Shown: positions 1-8,809 of the stretch, piece after piece
Position numbering within the stretch: position 1 is the first letter of the stretch
How the letters are laid out: every line of letters starts with the position of its first letter
NCBI GenBank assembly: GCA_030535455.1
Contig: JAUNJY010000015.1
Coordinates: forward strand, 1 to 64,000
Direction: 5' to 3'
DNA from: a bacterium
Lineage (GTDB): Bacteria; Bacillota; Clostridia; Lachnospirales; Lachnospiraceae
Length of the DNA stretch: 64,000 nucleotides
Notes under the pieces: model-generated
What the model was told of the DNA's origin: nothing
What the model saw: only the letters and a program-made list of their open reading frames with translations
The model's database searches: none
Program-made: the position numbers and the translations under genes

Positions 1-1
1 T

Positions 2-55
2 TGCATGGTTCACGGACTTGATGTAAACGCATTATTAGCTGAATTAAATAAATAA
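2..55 (+). CDS. C-terminal end of an unidentified protein (partial)
   Basis: An open frame enters from the left edge and ends at TAA 53-55, giving about 17 C-terminal residues (CMVHGLDVNALLAELNK). It is followed 28 bases later by a clear intrinsic terminator, which supports it as a real gene end. Too little is present to name the product. Confidence 0.5.
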   Translation, partial: CMVHGLDVNALLAELNK

Positions 56-82
56 AATAGAGTGCAATATCTTATATGATAG

Positions 83-136
83 AAAGCCTCCTAGATAGGA
101 TAAGTAAAATAAACTCCTATTTAGGAGGCTTTTATT
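83..136 (+). terminator. Intrinsic terminator after the partial left-edge gene
   Basis: The stem AAGCCTCCTAgATAGGA (84-100) pairs with TCCTATtTAGGAGGCTT (114-132), closing a short A-rich loop and followed by a T-rich run. It separates the left-edge gene from the gene at 253. Confidence 0.85.
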
Positions 137-252
137 TTGCATTAGGAATTTCTGCTTCTTGATAGTATGCAAATGCATAAATATCGTATATAATCACATA
201 AATAGTTAAAGTTTTATAATTGACGTATAAATAAGGAGAGACAGTAAAGAGT

Positions 253-885
253 ATGAATAGTACAGATGACAAAGTAATTTCATTTGTTCCTGCTTCTAGC
301 AAGGGAAAACAAATTAAGGTATTTACAACAAGTGAACAGGTAAAAGAGCGTTTACAAGGACTTCGTACCAATCAGGAAATCTTATATGTGAAGAAACGTG
401 AGAACAGCGATCTAGTTATCTATGAGGATAGAAAAGCATCGAAGCGAAGTGATGGACAAGCAGATCTGTTAGGTGTGTTATTTCAGACAAAAGGAAGAAA
501 CAGTGCCCAAGTTTCTTTCTTAAGCGAGGAACATATTGCGGCATATATTCATATGGTTTGGAACCTGCTTTGCAATCCTGAGAAGAATTTAATTGGAGGA
601 AAGGAAGAAATCATGACTGCTACTGAGGGCACTATGTTTGAATACATAAGACAAGATGTTGCAAAGACGGCAGAGGAAAATGAGCTTTCAATCTTCACAG
701 AAAAGCTAATGGGTGCAGAGTGTAAGGGAAGAGGCTTGATCTTTGGACATATGGCTAGCCTGCTTAGACTTAATAGTTTCGCTATGGAAATAGAAGCAAA
801 ATATCCTAATATGTTATTTTTCCTTTGTGCCTGCATGCCAGGGAAAGAAGAGGATGAATATATGGAAGCCTTATTATTTAATTAA
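253..885 (+). CDS. Conserved-looking hypothetical protein, 210 aa
   Basis: I do not recognise this protein. It is soluble-looking, with no signal peptide or membrane segment. The N-terminal ~75 residues are charged and include Lys/Arg-rich stretches; a more hydrophobic C-terminal half ends in a Cys-containing segment (FFLCACMPGKEED). An AAGGAGA ribosome site lies at about 232-238, a slightly long 14 bases from ATG 253. It stands alone between two terminators, so it is probably monocistronic. Function unknown. Confidence 0.6.
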   Translation: MNSTDDKVISFVPASSKGKQIKVFTTSEQVKERLQGLRTNQEILYVKKRENSDLVIYEDRKASKRSDGQADLLGVLFQTKGRNSAQVSFLSEEHIAAYIHMVWNLLCNPEKNLIGGKEEIMTATEGTMFEYIRQDVAKTAEENELSIFTEKLMGAECKGRGLIFGHMASLLRLNSFAMEIEAKYPNMLFFLCACMPGKEEDEYMEALLFN

Positions 886-907
886 ATAATATCTATATAA
901 TGATAGG

Positions 908-955
908 GAGCAGAGTTTCATAGATGGAATATGGCTATGAAACTCTGCTCTTTTT
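908..955 (+). terminator. Intrinsic terminator
   Basis: A perfect 15-bp stem, GAGCAGAGTTTCATA (908-922) with its complement at 936-950, is followed by TTTTT. It ends transcription of the gene at 253. Confidence 0.9.
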
Positions 956-1037
956 AATGTAAAGGCAAGAAATTATTTACAAAAAGGTATATAATAAATA
1001 AAATTAAGAGAAAGACTAGAAAGAAGGAAGAATTAGG

Positions 1038-1406
1038 ATGATGACACGAGAAGAAGCAATTGTATACTGCCTGACATTTAAGGAGGTAAGGGAGGACTAT
1101 CCATTTAAGGATACTAACTGGACCTTGATGAGACATAAGGAGAATAAAAAGGCATTTGCCTGTATCTATATGAGAGAAGGACATATCTGGATTAATGTAA
1201 AATGTGATCCTGAGTGGAGGGATTTTTGGCGTGGAGCCTATGCCTCTGTTGTTCCAGCTTATCATATGAATAAAGAACACTGGAATTCTATCATCTTAGA
1301 TGGCAGTATAAAAGAAGAGGATATCAAGCGTATGATAGAGGAGAGTTATGCTCTGACTCAGCCAAAGAAAAAGAAAATCAGGGGAAATATTGCCATTGAC
1401 GAATAA
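1038..1406 (+). CDS. MmcQ/YjbR family protein
   Basis: A 122-residue protein matching the small MmcQ/YjbR (CyaY-like fold) family by its N-terminal Glu-rich helix, the WTLMRHKENKKAFACIY strand pair, the WINVKCDPEW segment and the HWNSIILDG...EDIKRMIEESY ending. Family members are often called DNA-binding, but a biochemical role is not settled. An AAGGAAG ribosome site precedes ATG 1038 (a second ATG follows at 1041). The last residues are Lys-rich. It lies upstream of, but is not clearly co-transcribed with, the iron-box operon at 1463. Confidence 0.85.
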   Translation: MMTREEAIVYCLTFKEVREDYPFKDTNWTLMRHKENKKAFACIYMREGHIWINVKCDPEWRDFWRGAYASVVPAYHMNKEHWNSIILDGSIKEEDIKRMIEESYALTQPKKKKIRGNIAIDE

Positions 1407-1414
1407 TGTAAAAA

Positions 1415-1445
1415 TACTTACAATTGTAAGTAATAATCATTATCA
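1415..1445 (+). promoter_or_regulatory. Fur-type box overlapping a perfect 18-bp palindrome
   Basis: Bases 1431-1445 read TAATAATCATTATCA, 14 of 15 matches to the 7-1-7 Fur box TGATAATNATTATCA. Overlapping it on the left is the perfect palindrome TACTTACAATTGTAAGTA (1415-1432), whose core TACA-N2-TGTA also fits the CopY/BlaI-type half-site pattern. Both lie just upstream of ATG 1463. The Fur match is seen in sequence; iron control of the operon is inferred. Confidence 0.65.
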
Positions 1446-1462
1446 ATTGGAGAAGAGATAGT

Positions 1463-2092
1463 ATGGGAAAATATTTATGGATAAATCCAGTAGCGGCAAA
1501 AATGTATGGGGAACATTTGCCCAAAGTGGAAGAACAGTTACAAAATTTAGGTTACATACTTGTTGACTGCGAACCACAGTTGGATTATGTAAGAGATCAA
1601 TATGCGGCCTATGTAAATAAATCGGAGCGCACTGTGTTAGACTGCAGATGTCCGGAAAGCATTACTTTATTAGAGCAACATGATTTGACAAAACACTTTG
1701 ATGTACCAGATATTGAACCAATCTTGGTTCGTACTTCAAGAGTCTTACATGACCGATATGTAAAGGATGAAGAGGATGAATTAATCATCACTTGTCCATG
1801 CACGCAGTTACGTGACTTTACAGCAGAAAGACTTGCAGATAAGAAAAATGTAACTTGCTATTCCTGGAAAGAATTCGTGGAATCAGAAGGCATGAAATCA
1901 CTAGGAGCAATTGAAAGTTCTCCAATCCCATTAGGATTTTTTGATTCTACATTTGAACAAGTCTTACGTTTATCTTCAGAAGAGGAAATCGTAAGGGAAA
2001 TAAAAAGAGTAAGTGAAGCAGGCGAAAAGCAATATGATATTGTGGAAATGTTATATTGCAAAGATGGCTGCAACAATGGAAATGGAATTTAA
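1463..2092 (+). CDS. Cysteine-rich [Fe]-hydrogenase-C-terminus-like protein, 209 aa
   Basis: A soluble protein with eight cysteines: C36, a CRC pair (61/63), a CPC pair (111/113), C132 and a C-terminal YCKDGCNNGNG motif (C199, C203). The last motif resembles the Cys/Gly-rich end (ACPGGC-NGGG) of iron-only hydrogenase large subunits, and CP motifs suggest metal or Fe-S binding. It is far shorter than a hydrogenase and lacks ferredoxin domains, so hydrogenase activity is unlikely. It is the first gene of an operon with an SsuABC-like importer, overlapping the permease gene. A role in sensing, carrying or assembling an imported iron-related ligand is inference. Confidence 0.55.
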   Translation: MGKYLWINPVAAKMYGEHLPKVEEQLQNLGYILVDCEPQLDYVRDQYAAYVNKSERTVLDCRCPESITLLEQHDLTKHFDVPDIEPILVRTSRVLHDRYVKDEEDELIITCPCTQLRDFTAERLADKKNVTCYSWKEFVESEGMKSLGAIESSPIPLGFFDSTFEQVLRLSSEEEIVREIKRVSEAGEKQYDIVEMLYCKDGCNNGNGI

Positions 2093-2858
2093 GAGAAGTA
2101 AATTAGCTCCACTCAAAGGCTATTTAATCTTTCTCGTGTTATTGGGAGCATGGAAGATTGCCTGCAATATGGGGATTTGGAGTAGTTATCTGTTACCGCC
2201 ACCGGAAAAGGTATTTGCAACCTTTATAAAGATGGTAGAAAACGGGACCTTGTTTGTACATGTGTATGCGTCTATGCACCGTGTAGTCATAGGATTTACA
2301 ATCAGCGCTGCAATTGGCATTCCATTGGGGATTATCTTTGGGATGCATCCACGTGTCTATGACTACTGGAAAGTGCTATTTAACGTAATTCGAAACGTAC
2401 CACCACTAGCCATGGTGCCAATGTTGATTTTATGGTTTGGTATTGGGGAGAAGTCTAAAATCATCATTATTGTTTTAGCGTCCTTTTTTCCAATCTTCAC
2501 AAGCACATTAAAGGGCATTAAGAGCTGTGATCCAAAACTTATTGAAGTCGGAAAGGCGTTTGAGTTAAGCAGGATGCAGATCATCGGTAAAATCATCATT
2601 CCAAATGCAGTGGCAGATATTGCAGTTGGATTAAAGCTTGCCTTAGGCTATAGTTTTCGAGCAATTATTGGTGCAGAACTGGTAGCGGCATCTGCCGGTC
2701 TTGGCTATATGATTTCAGATGGAAAAGAGATGTCAAGAAGTGATGTCGTAATTGTAGGTATTCTTGTAATCGGCTTATTAGGCGTATTATGTGACTGGCT
2801 GTTTTCAATCCTTGTAAGAAAAGTAAGCAAAGGAAAGGCGGTGGAAGCCTATGAATAA
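2076..2858 (+). CDS. ABC transporter permease, SsuC/TauC-like (NMT1-type importer)
   Basis: Inner-membrane permease of the sulfonate/nitrate/taurine/pyrimidine-precursor importer class, with about six membrane segments and the ATPase-coupling EAA-type loop (EVGKAFELSRMQIIGKIIIPNA) followed by the typical SFRAIIGAELVAASAGLGYMI stretch. The open frame extends upstream to GTG 2013, but that would overlap the previous gene by 80 bases; ATG 2064, 2076 or 2082 are more plausible and imply translational coupling. The exact start is uncertain. It pairs with the ATPase at 2851 and binding protein at 3574. Confidence 0.85.
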   Translation: MEMEFKRSKLAPLKGYLIFLVLLGAWKIACNMGIWSSYLLPPPEKVFATFIKMVENGTLFVHVYASMHRVVIGFTISAAIGIPLGIIFGMHPRVYDYWKVLFNVIRNVPPLAMVPMLILWFGIGEKSKIIIIVLASFFPIFTSTLKGIKSCDPKLIEVGKAFELSRMQIIGKIIIPNAVADIAVGLKLALGYSFRAIIGAELVAASAGLGYMISDGKEMSRSDVVIVGILVIGLLGVLCDWLFSILVRKVSKGKAVEAYE

Positions 2859-3549
2859 ATCCGTATATGAGTTACAGAATGTGACAAAGAAGTTTTCTGT
2901 AAACGGAGAGGATCATGTGGTAATTAAGGATATCAATCTTACGATTTCCTCCGAAGACATTACCGTAATCCTTGGTGCAAGTGGTTGTGGAAAGACGACG
3001 CTGCTTCGTATCATTGCCAATCTGGAAACTGCAACAAGCGGCCAGATTACCTTTAAAAAAGATCAGAAAGAGGAAACTCCTACTGTTGGACTAGTCTTTC
3101 AGGAAAGCAGATTGATGCCTTGGCTAACAGTAGCTGCTAATATTGGATTTCATCAGAAGGCAACCAAGGAAGAGATTACTCATTATTTAAAAGTAATGAA
3201 ATTAGAGAAATTCCACAAATCCTATCCAAGTGAGTTATCAGGAGGAATGGCCCAGAGAGTAAGTATTGCCAGGGCATTGTCCTTCCATCCGGATTTCTTG
3301 TTAATGGATGAACCGTTTTCCGCATTGGATTACTTTACAAGAATGGAAATGCAAAACGAGGTCGTAAGGATTCATAAGGAGACCAATAAGGGTGTCCTGT
3401 TCGTTACCCATGACCTGGATGAGGCATTGACCATTGGGACAAGAATTATCGTATTTACAAAAGAACACAAGTTAAAAGAGTTTAACCTTATAAATGGGGA
3501 TGCTGACAGCGCTGCAATAAAGCAGGAGATTTTAAATACGCTGAGATAA
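2851..3549 (+). CDS. ABC transporter ATP-binding protein, SsuB/TauB-like
   Basis: A 232-residue importer ATPase with Walker A (GASGCGKTT), Q-loop (VFQESRLMPW), signature LSGGMAQR, Walker B LLMDEPFSALD and the switch His (FVTHDLDEA). The Q-loop and LMPW pattern are typical of SsuB/TauB/ThiZ proteins. The gene overlaps the permease gene by 8 bases, and a GGCGGTGG ribosome site lies inside the permease end. It energises import of an unidentified small ligand. Confidence 0.92.
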   Translation: MNKSVYELQNVTKKFSVNGEDHVVIKDINLTISSEDITVILGASGCGKTTLLRIIANLETATSGQITFKKDQKEETPTVGLVFQESRLMPWLTVAANIGFHQKATKEEITHYLKVMKLEKFHKSYPSELSGGMAQRVSIARALSFHPDFLLMDEPFSALDYFTRMEMQNEVVRIHKETNKGVLFVTHDLDEALTIGTRIIVFTKEHKLKEFNLINGDADSAAIKQEILNTLR

Positions 3550-3573
3550 AAGCAATAAAGAGGAGAGTATACA

Positions 3574-4530
3574 ATGAGATTAAAAAAATTATTAGCAACT
3601 GCATTAGTTGGAACTATGGTAATCACAAGCCTTGTAGGCTGTGGCAATAAAGCAGAGGAAAAAAGTTTATCCGCAATTAACTTAACTTACGTAAAAGCAC
3701 CATTAAACGTACCATCAATCTTACAAAAGAACGATGAGTTATTTGCAAATGAATTTAAAGAAGATGGTATTACTGTAAACTGGCATGAAATCACTTCCGG
3801 ACCAGACCAGACAGCAGCATTAGCAGCAGGGGAATTAGATTTCTTACATGCACTTGGCGGAACTAGCGCATTAATCGCAGCTTCAAACGGTGTAGAACTT
3901 GAAATCCTAAACACGTACTCAAGATCTCCAAAAGGCTTTATGATCGTTGCAAACAATGAAGCAATCACATCTGCAAAAGACTTAGTTGGTAAAAAGGTTG
4001 CAGGACCAAAAGGGACTATTTTACACCAAGTATTAATCGCGGCACTTCAAGCAGAAGGTTACTCCATTGATGATGTTGAATTCATCCAAATGACAATTCC
4101 AGATGCGGCTGCAGCTTTAGCAGACGGAAGCGTTGATGCAGCACTTACAGCTGGTCCAAATGCTTTAACAGCAATCAACTCTGGTTCTCATGTAGTAGCA
4201 ACAGGCGAAGGCTTAGTTGACGGTATCATCGTAACTGCAGTAAGCAAGAAATTTGCTGATGAAAATCCAGAAATCGTAGAACGTTTTATGAAAGTTGAAG
4301 AAGAAACATTAGCTTACGTAAAAGATAACTATGAAGAAGCAATGGAAAAAGTTTCTGCCGAAGTTGGCTTAACAGTTGACCAAGTAAAAGAAATGTACGA
4401 CTGGTATGATTTCAGCCTTGATATTACAGATGCAGACATCAAAGCATTAGAAGAAACTCAAGATTTCTTAATCGAAAATGAACTTCAAGAAACAAAAGTA
4501 GATATCAACTCTTTAATCTACAAAAAATAA
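3574..4530 (+). CDS. ABC transporter substrate-binding lipoprotein, NMT1/SsuA-like
   Basis: A 318-residue secreted lipoprotein with a lipobox (ITSLVGCGN) after a basic/hydrophobic signal. The body has periplasmic-binding-protein features of the NMT1/THI5/SsuA group: AAGELDFLHALGGTSALIAASNG, DLVGKKVAGPKGTILHQVL and DGSVDAALTAGPNAL. These proteins bind small organic anions or pyrimidine precursors. The ligand cannot be read from sequence, but the upstream Fur box hints at an iron-related substrate. A terminator follows immediately, so it is the last gene of the operon. Confidence 0.9.
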   Translation: MRLKKLLATALVGTMVITSLVGCGNKAEEKSLSAINLTYVKAPLNVPSILQKNDELFANEFKEDGITVNWHEITSGPDQTAALAAGELDFLHALGGTSALIAASNGVELEILNTYSRSPKGFMIVANNEAITSAKDLVGKKVAGPKGTILHQVLIAALQAEGYSIDDVEFIQMTIPDAAAALADGSVDAALTAGPNALTAINSGSHVVATGEGLVDGIIVTAVSKKFADENPEIVERFMKVEEETLAYVKDNYEEAMEKVSAEVGLTVDQVKEMYDWYDFSLDITDADIKALEETQDFLIENELQETKVDINSLIYKK

Positions 4531-4544
4531 TACTATAAAATATA

Positions 4545-4593
4545 GCCTGATCAGGATAGCAGCCAGAAGCGGTAGTCCTGTTCAGGCCTTTTT
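4545..4593 (+). terminator. Intrinsic terminator of the importer operon
   Basis: GCCTGATCAGGA (4545-4556) pairs with TCCTGTTCAGGC (4576-4587), followed by a T run. A dispersed repeat element starts directly downstream. Confidence 0.85.
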
Positions 4594-4599
4594 AAAAAC

Positions 4600-4682
4600 C
4601 AGAAAGCCAAGATGCGCACTTACGCGGAAGGAGTTTATCACTTCGTGATCGCGTTCGGCGCGGGCAAAGTGTGTGTTTCTTA
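4600..4682. repeat. Dispersed post-terminator repeat, family B copy 1
   Basis: Starts 7 bases after the operon terminator. Bases 4605-4626 are identical over 22 bases to 10198-10219, and the GCGTTCGGCGCGGGCAAAGT portion resembles 50473-50495. It contains the small hairpin ATCACTTCGTGAT (4638-4650) and is GC-richer than its surroundings. It has no coding potential. Confidence 0.6.
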
Positions 4683-4757
4683 AAAAAACAATGGTTTCAC
4701 TGAAACAAGTATTTATGCATATGATAGCAAGAAAGCAGCATATAAGGTGGAAAGTCT

Positions 4758-5663
4758 ATGAATGACTATGTTGTATCGTCCTTAGAACTTCATTTATTTT
4801 TCTGCAGGATTATGAAGGAACATGCCTTTTTCTTGGAAATCGGATTTACCAAAGCAGCGCCGAAGTACATAGTAGAAGCCAATCGATTTAAGAATGCATT
4901 TGAAGACTTATTATGCCGGGTTGTAGAATGCAGCAAGGGCATTGTTGGGACGGATATTTTACAGTCACAGGAAATTATTACAAAGCATACCTGTGCTTCT
5001 GAAGCAAAGACTGCCAAGTTAACGGGGGCTGCCATTGACCAGAAAATTACAAGGCTGGAAGAAGAATTAGTAAACAACTGCAGACAAGGAAATCAAGCCA
5101 TTGATGAAAGCATGATAGATACAGTGAAAGAAATCAATCAATGGGCATTAGAATTATTAGAGCGATTTATAGCATTTAAGAAATGGGTCTTAGAGCAGGT
5201 ATTAAGTTGCAATCTTTATACCATAAACTATCCTTTATTACTGGAACATATTATAAGGGAAGCCCAGCTATATGAGCAGTATGTGAAAGACTTAGAGTGC
5301 GAGTGCAAAAAGAAGCGGGAAAGCATACAAAAAGTGGAACTGTTCTGGGATCAGATCATGATGGAACATGCATTGTTTATACGTGGGTTATTAGATCCGA
5401 CAGAAGGCGAGTTAGTCAATGCCGCAGATGACTTTGCAGCAGATTATAAAAAACTAATTTATCAAGCACGTAATATGACTCAGAGAACGATGGATTCAAT
5501 TACAAAACAGACCATAAGACAGACTATAAAATATCGTGATTTTAAAGAAGCCGGTACAAAGGGAATTAACGATTGTGCAATCCGTTCCTTGATTGTTCCA
5601 TTGCTTGCAGACCATGTCCTTCGAGAAGCCAACCATTACCTAAGGCTCCTGACGAAAGGCTAG
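4758..5663 (+). CDS. DUF2935 family protein (ferritin-like helical, two repeats)
   Basis: A 301-residue helical protein that fits DUF2935. Two related halves each begin with a helix of the form ELxLFxxxIMxEHAxFxxGLxxP (about residues 9-30 and 195-220), with conserved Glu-His pairs suited to metal binding. DUF2935 proteins are common in spore-forming clostridia and Bacilli; their biochemical role is unknown. The gene is flanked by a repeat element upstream and its own terminator downstream, so it is monocistronic. ATG 4758 has an AAGGTGG ribosome site. Confidence 0.82.
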   Translation: MNDYVVSSLELHLFFCRIMKEHAFFLEIGFTKAAPKYIVEANRFKNAFEDLLCRVVECSKGIVGTDILQSQEIITKHTCASEAKTAKLTGAAIDQKITRLEEELVNNCRQGNQAIDESMIDTVKEINQWALELLERFIAFKKWVLEQVLSCNLYTINYPLLLEHIIREAQLYEQYVKDLECECKKKRESIQKVELFWDQIMMEHALFIRGLLDPTEGELVNAADDFAADYKKLIYQARNMTQRTMDSITKQTIRQTIKYRDFKEAGTKGINDCAIRSLIVPLLADHVLREANHYLRLLTKG

Positions 5664-5696
5664 TAACAGAATATATTGTAATAGTAGAAATAAGGG

Positions 5697-5745
5697 AGTG
5701 GAGCACCTGTGACAATGAAGTATTGTTAGGTGCTCCACTTTTTGT
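5697..5745 (+). terminator. Intrinsic terminator after the DUF2935 gene
   Basis: AGTGGAGCACCT (5697-5708) pairs with AGGTGCTCCACT (5728-5739), followed by TTTTTG. Confidence 0.88.
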
Positions 5746-5781
5746 TTAGAAATTTGTAAGAATATATTATGCTTTCTTTCC

Positions 5782-5810
5782 TTGAACAAGTCCGGGTTAT
5801 CCGTTATAGT
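5782..5810 (+). promoter_or_regulatory. Sigma-A-type promoter of the fused ABC exporter
   Basis: TTGAAC (5782-5787), a 17-base spacer and TATAGT (5805-5810). Transcription would begin near 5817, so the possible upstream start at 5769 cannot be used and the gene must begin at ATG 5856. Confidence 0.65.
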
Positions 5811-5855
5811 AGTAAAAGTATTGAAATTGTCGAAATAACGAAGGGAAATAGATAT

Positions 5856-8660
5856 ATGATAGAAGTTAAAGGCTTAACCAAGTCCTATCGACCAAAAAAG
5901 GGCGAACCGGTACAAGCACTAAAAGGGATCAACTTACAGTTTGAAGAAAAGGGATTAGTATTTATCCTTGGTAAATCAGGCAGTGGTAAATCTACATTAT
6001 TAAACATGCTTGGTGGATTAGATCAGTTTGATCAAGGAGAAATTATTGTAAAAGGCAAGTCTTCCAAAGAATTTGCACAGTCTGATTTTGACTCTTACCG
6101 TAATACCTTTATTGGTTTTATTTTTCAGGAATATAATATCTTAAATGATTTCACAGTTGGTGCAAATATTGCCCTTGCCATGGAGTTACAAGGCAAGAAG
6201 CCAACCAAAGAGACTTTAAATAACATTTTAAGACAAGTGGATTTAGAAGGCTTTGCAGACCGTAAGCCAAATGAATTATCAGGTGGTCAGAAACAACGTG
6301 TTGCAATCGCCAGAGCATTAATTAAAAATCCAGAGATCATCATGGCTGATGAGCCAACAGGTGCCCTTGATTCTAACACAGGAAAACAGGTATTTGATAC
6401 ATTAAAGAAACTAGCGGAAGACAAGCTTGTAATCGTCGTATCCCATGACCGTGAATTTGCAGAACAATATGGTGACCGTGTTATCGAAATGAAAGATGGT
6501 AACGTAATTAGCGACATTAAGAAATATACTGCGGTATCTGCAAACATAAATGAAGGAATTCAAATCATCGATGATAAGATCATACATATCAAGTCTGGAT
6601 ATGAGCTTACCGCAGAAGATATGAATATGATCAATGAGTATTTAAAGAAGAATACGCAAAATGACTCCTTTATTTCTTTGGATGTAAGAACCAACGATAA
6701 GATCAAACAGGCAGCTCAGATTGATGATCAAGGAAACCAGCAGGCGTTTAAAGACACAAAGACAGAAGAGCTGGAACTCGCACAGTATGATGGTTCCAAA
6801 TTAAACCTGATCAAATCGAAACTTCCATTTAAGAGTTCTTTAAAAATGGCAGCAGGAAGCTTAAAGAAAAAACCGATCCGATTGGCAATGACAGTATTGT
6901 TATCAACAGTGTCCTTCTCCTTATTTGGACTTGCCAATACCATGTCATCCTATGACAAGATTAAATCGGGTACGGACTCTATTATAGATTCTAATGTAAA
7001 CTATACTGCATTTACCAAAGAGAAAGAAGTAAACTATGGTGATGACTGGAGCTACTATACAAGTGACAGGCTTATGGACCAGGATGTGGAAACAATCAAA
7101 AAGAAGTTTCCAGAGAATTTCTTTGCTACTGTAGCAGACGATAATTCTAGTTATATTGATTTTGGAAGCAGTATTTCTGATCTGTCCAAGTTAAATCCAT
7201 TTGGGGAATATCAGTATTATCCATCGTTAGCACCAGGTGTTACTGTGCTTACAGAGGAACTTGTTAATAAAATGGACTATACGCTTTCAGGAAATCTTCC
7301 TAAAAATGATACGGAAATCGTAATGACCAAGTTTACAGCAGAATCCTTTGTTGTTGGTGGCTACCTTGATCCAGAAACAGAGAAAAAAGGTGGAAAAATC
7401 AATTCCGCAGAAGATATGATTGGCAAAAAAGTTCGTCTTTCCATCAATTCGGATAAGCTATATACGATTACAGGTATCCTTGATACCAAGTTTGATGGTT
7501 CCCGCTATGAGGTATTTACACAAGAGGAAGATCCAACTGCAAACAGTATGAGTATGTATATGTTACAAAGCGAGTTAATAACAGTTATGACAAAAAGTTT
7601 TCATAACCTGATTTATACAAATGATGTGCTTTACAAACAAGTGCTTGATAACAATATGGGAGTTACACCATTTGGTTCCACATATGATATCCTATTATAT
7701 GGAGGAGAAAACGAGTATTCCTTATCTACTGTTGCAGAGTTTTCTGAACTAAATGATACAGCAAAAGACAATGTCGTATTCTTTGATAAAAATAAGACAT
7801 CCCTAAAAGAGGGAGAAATCATCCTTTCAAGTAGTGTAGTAGAACAAAACTCGAAATTATATCATTTAATTTCCCAAGCGAAGAATGAAGAAGAGCTTAA
7901 GGCAGCAATCGTAGCAAATAAAGATGCATTTACAGCAGTATCGTTTGATTTAAATACAACAGATGTCCTAAACGACTGGAAAGCAACAAGCCATCCTGTG
8001 AAGGTTGTGGGAGTCTATGTAAAGACCAACGACGAAAGTCAAGGAATGGTTGTTGTAAACGATGGTTTCTTTAAAGCAAATAACATTAGTGAAAAAGGGA
8101 AATATCCATTTATCGTTGGTAATATGCCAGAAAACAGAGCAGAAATCCAAAGCATCGTGGAATATTCCTTTGACAATGGCATAGATGGTGTAAAGTATAC
8201 GTTAAATAACTGTACAAGCAGCCTGATCGGCAATGTAAACGACCTTGTTGAGACAGCGAGAGGTGCTTTAGTGGTAGTCGGTGCTGGTTTTGCAATATTT
8301 GCAGGCCTTATGTTAATGAACTTTATTACAACAAGTATTGCATACCGTAAGCGTGAAATTGGTATCTTACGTGCTGTAGGTGCTAGAGGAGGCGATGTAT
8401 TCGCGATCTTCTTTAAGGAAAGCGCAATCATTGCCTTAATCAACTGGGTATTTGCGTTATTTGCAACAGGCGTCGTAGTAACACTTCTTAACAATATGTT
8501 CCGTAATGACTATAACTTTGCAGTCACAGTATTTCACTTTGGAGCATTACAAGTAGGATTAATGCTTATTCTAAGCTTAACAGTGGCATTTGTAGCAAGT
8601 TTCTTCCCTGTATACAATGTATCTAAGAAGAAGCCAATCGAAGTAATCCGCAAAAACTAA
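5856..8660 (+). CDS. ABC transporter, fused ATP-binding and FtsX-like permease (MacB/BceAB type)
   Basis: About 934 residues. The N-terminal ATPase (1-230) has Walker A GKSGSGKST (39-47), signature LSGGQKQR and Walker B IIMADEPTGALDS. A first membrane segment near residue 345 is followed by a large extracellular region and three C-terminal FtsX-type membrane segments ending in FFPVYNVSKKKPIEVIRK. This is the type VII (mechanotransmission) ABC design used for antimicrobial-peptide resistance, lipoprotein or toxin handling; the substrate is unknown. ATG 5856 is preceded by AAGGGA. It stands alone, without a two-component system beside it. A paralogue of the same layout lies at 45052. Confidence 0.9.
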   Translation: MIEVKGLTKSYRPKKGEPVQALKGINLQFEEKGLVFILGKSGSGKSTLLNMLGGLDQFDQGEIIVKGKSSKEFAQSDFDSYRNTFIGFIFQEYNILNDFTVGANIALAMELQGKKPTKETLNNILRQVDLEGFADRKPNELSGGQKQRVAIARALIKNPEIIMADEPTGALDSNTGKQVFDTLKKLAEDKLVIVVSHDREFAEQYGDRVIEMKDGNVISDIKKYTAVSANINEGIQIIDDKIIHIKSGYELTAEDMNMINEYLKKNTQNDSFISLDVRTNDKIKQAAQIDDQGNQQAFKDTKTEELELAQYDGSKLNLIKSKLPFKSSLKMAAGSLKKKPIRLAMTVLLSTVSFSLFGLANTMSSYDKIKSGTDSIIDSNVNYTAFTKEKEVNYGDDWSYYTSDRLMDQDVETIKKKFPENFFATVADDNSSYIDFGSSISDLSKLNPFGEYQYYPSLAPGVTVLTEELVNKMDYTLSGNLPKNDTEIVMTKFTAESFVVGGYLDPETEKKGGKINSAEDMIGKKVRLSINSDKLYTITGILDTKFDGSRYEVFTQEEDPTANSMSMYMLQSELITVMTKSFHNLIYTNDVLYKQVLDNNMGVTPFGSTYDILLYGGENEYSLSTVAEFSELNDTAKDNVVFFDKNKTSLKEGEIILSSSVVEQNSKLYHLISQAKNEEELKAAIVANKDAFTAVSFDLNTTDVLNDWKATSHPVKVVGVYVKTNDESQGMVVVNDGFFKANNISEKGKYPFIVGNMPENRAEIQSIVEYSFDNGIDGVKYTLNNCTSSLIGNVNDLVETARGALVVVGAGFAIFAGLMLMNFITTSIAYRKREIGILRAVGARGGDVFAIFFKESAIIALINWVFALFATGVVVTLLNNMFRNDYNFAVTVFHFGALQVGLMLILSLTVAFVASFFPVYNVSKKKPIEVIRKN

Positions 8661-8693
8661 TTTCATTAATTTCATAAAAATCATAATAAAAAA

Positions 8694-8732
8694 AATCTTT
8701 CTTAGTAACACTTCTAAGGAAGGTTTTTTTTT
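8694..8732 (+). terminator. Intrinsic terminator after the fused ABC gene
   Basis: AATCTTTCTTAG (8694-8705) pairs imperfectly with CTAAGGAAGGTT (8713-8724), followed by eight Ts. Confidence 0.8.
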
Positions 8733-8809
8733 CGTATTAGGAGCTTTTAACAATATTGGCGCATAACGGGATTGAACGAAATAAAGTACAATAAAAATCA
8801 AAAAATCTA

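Noticed and set aside
4691-4762. 23-codon frame before the DUF2935 gene
   Set aside because: No ribosome site or promoter, and it runs into the next gene's start.
5769-5855. Upstream extension of the fused ABC gene
   Set aside because: A promoter with predicted start near 5817 lies inside the extension, and family alignment begins at ATG 5856.
8039-8494. 151-residue minus-strand frame in the fused ABC gene
   Set aside because: Antisense to conserved FtsX membrane segments; arises from codon bias.
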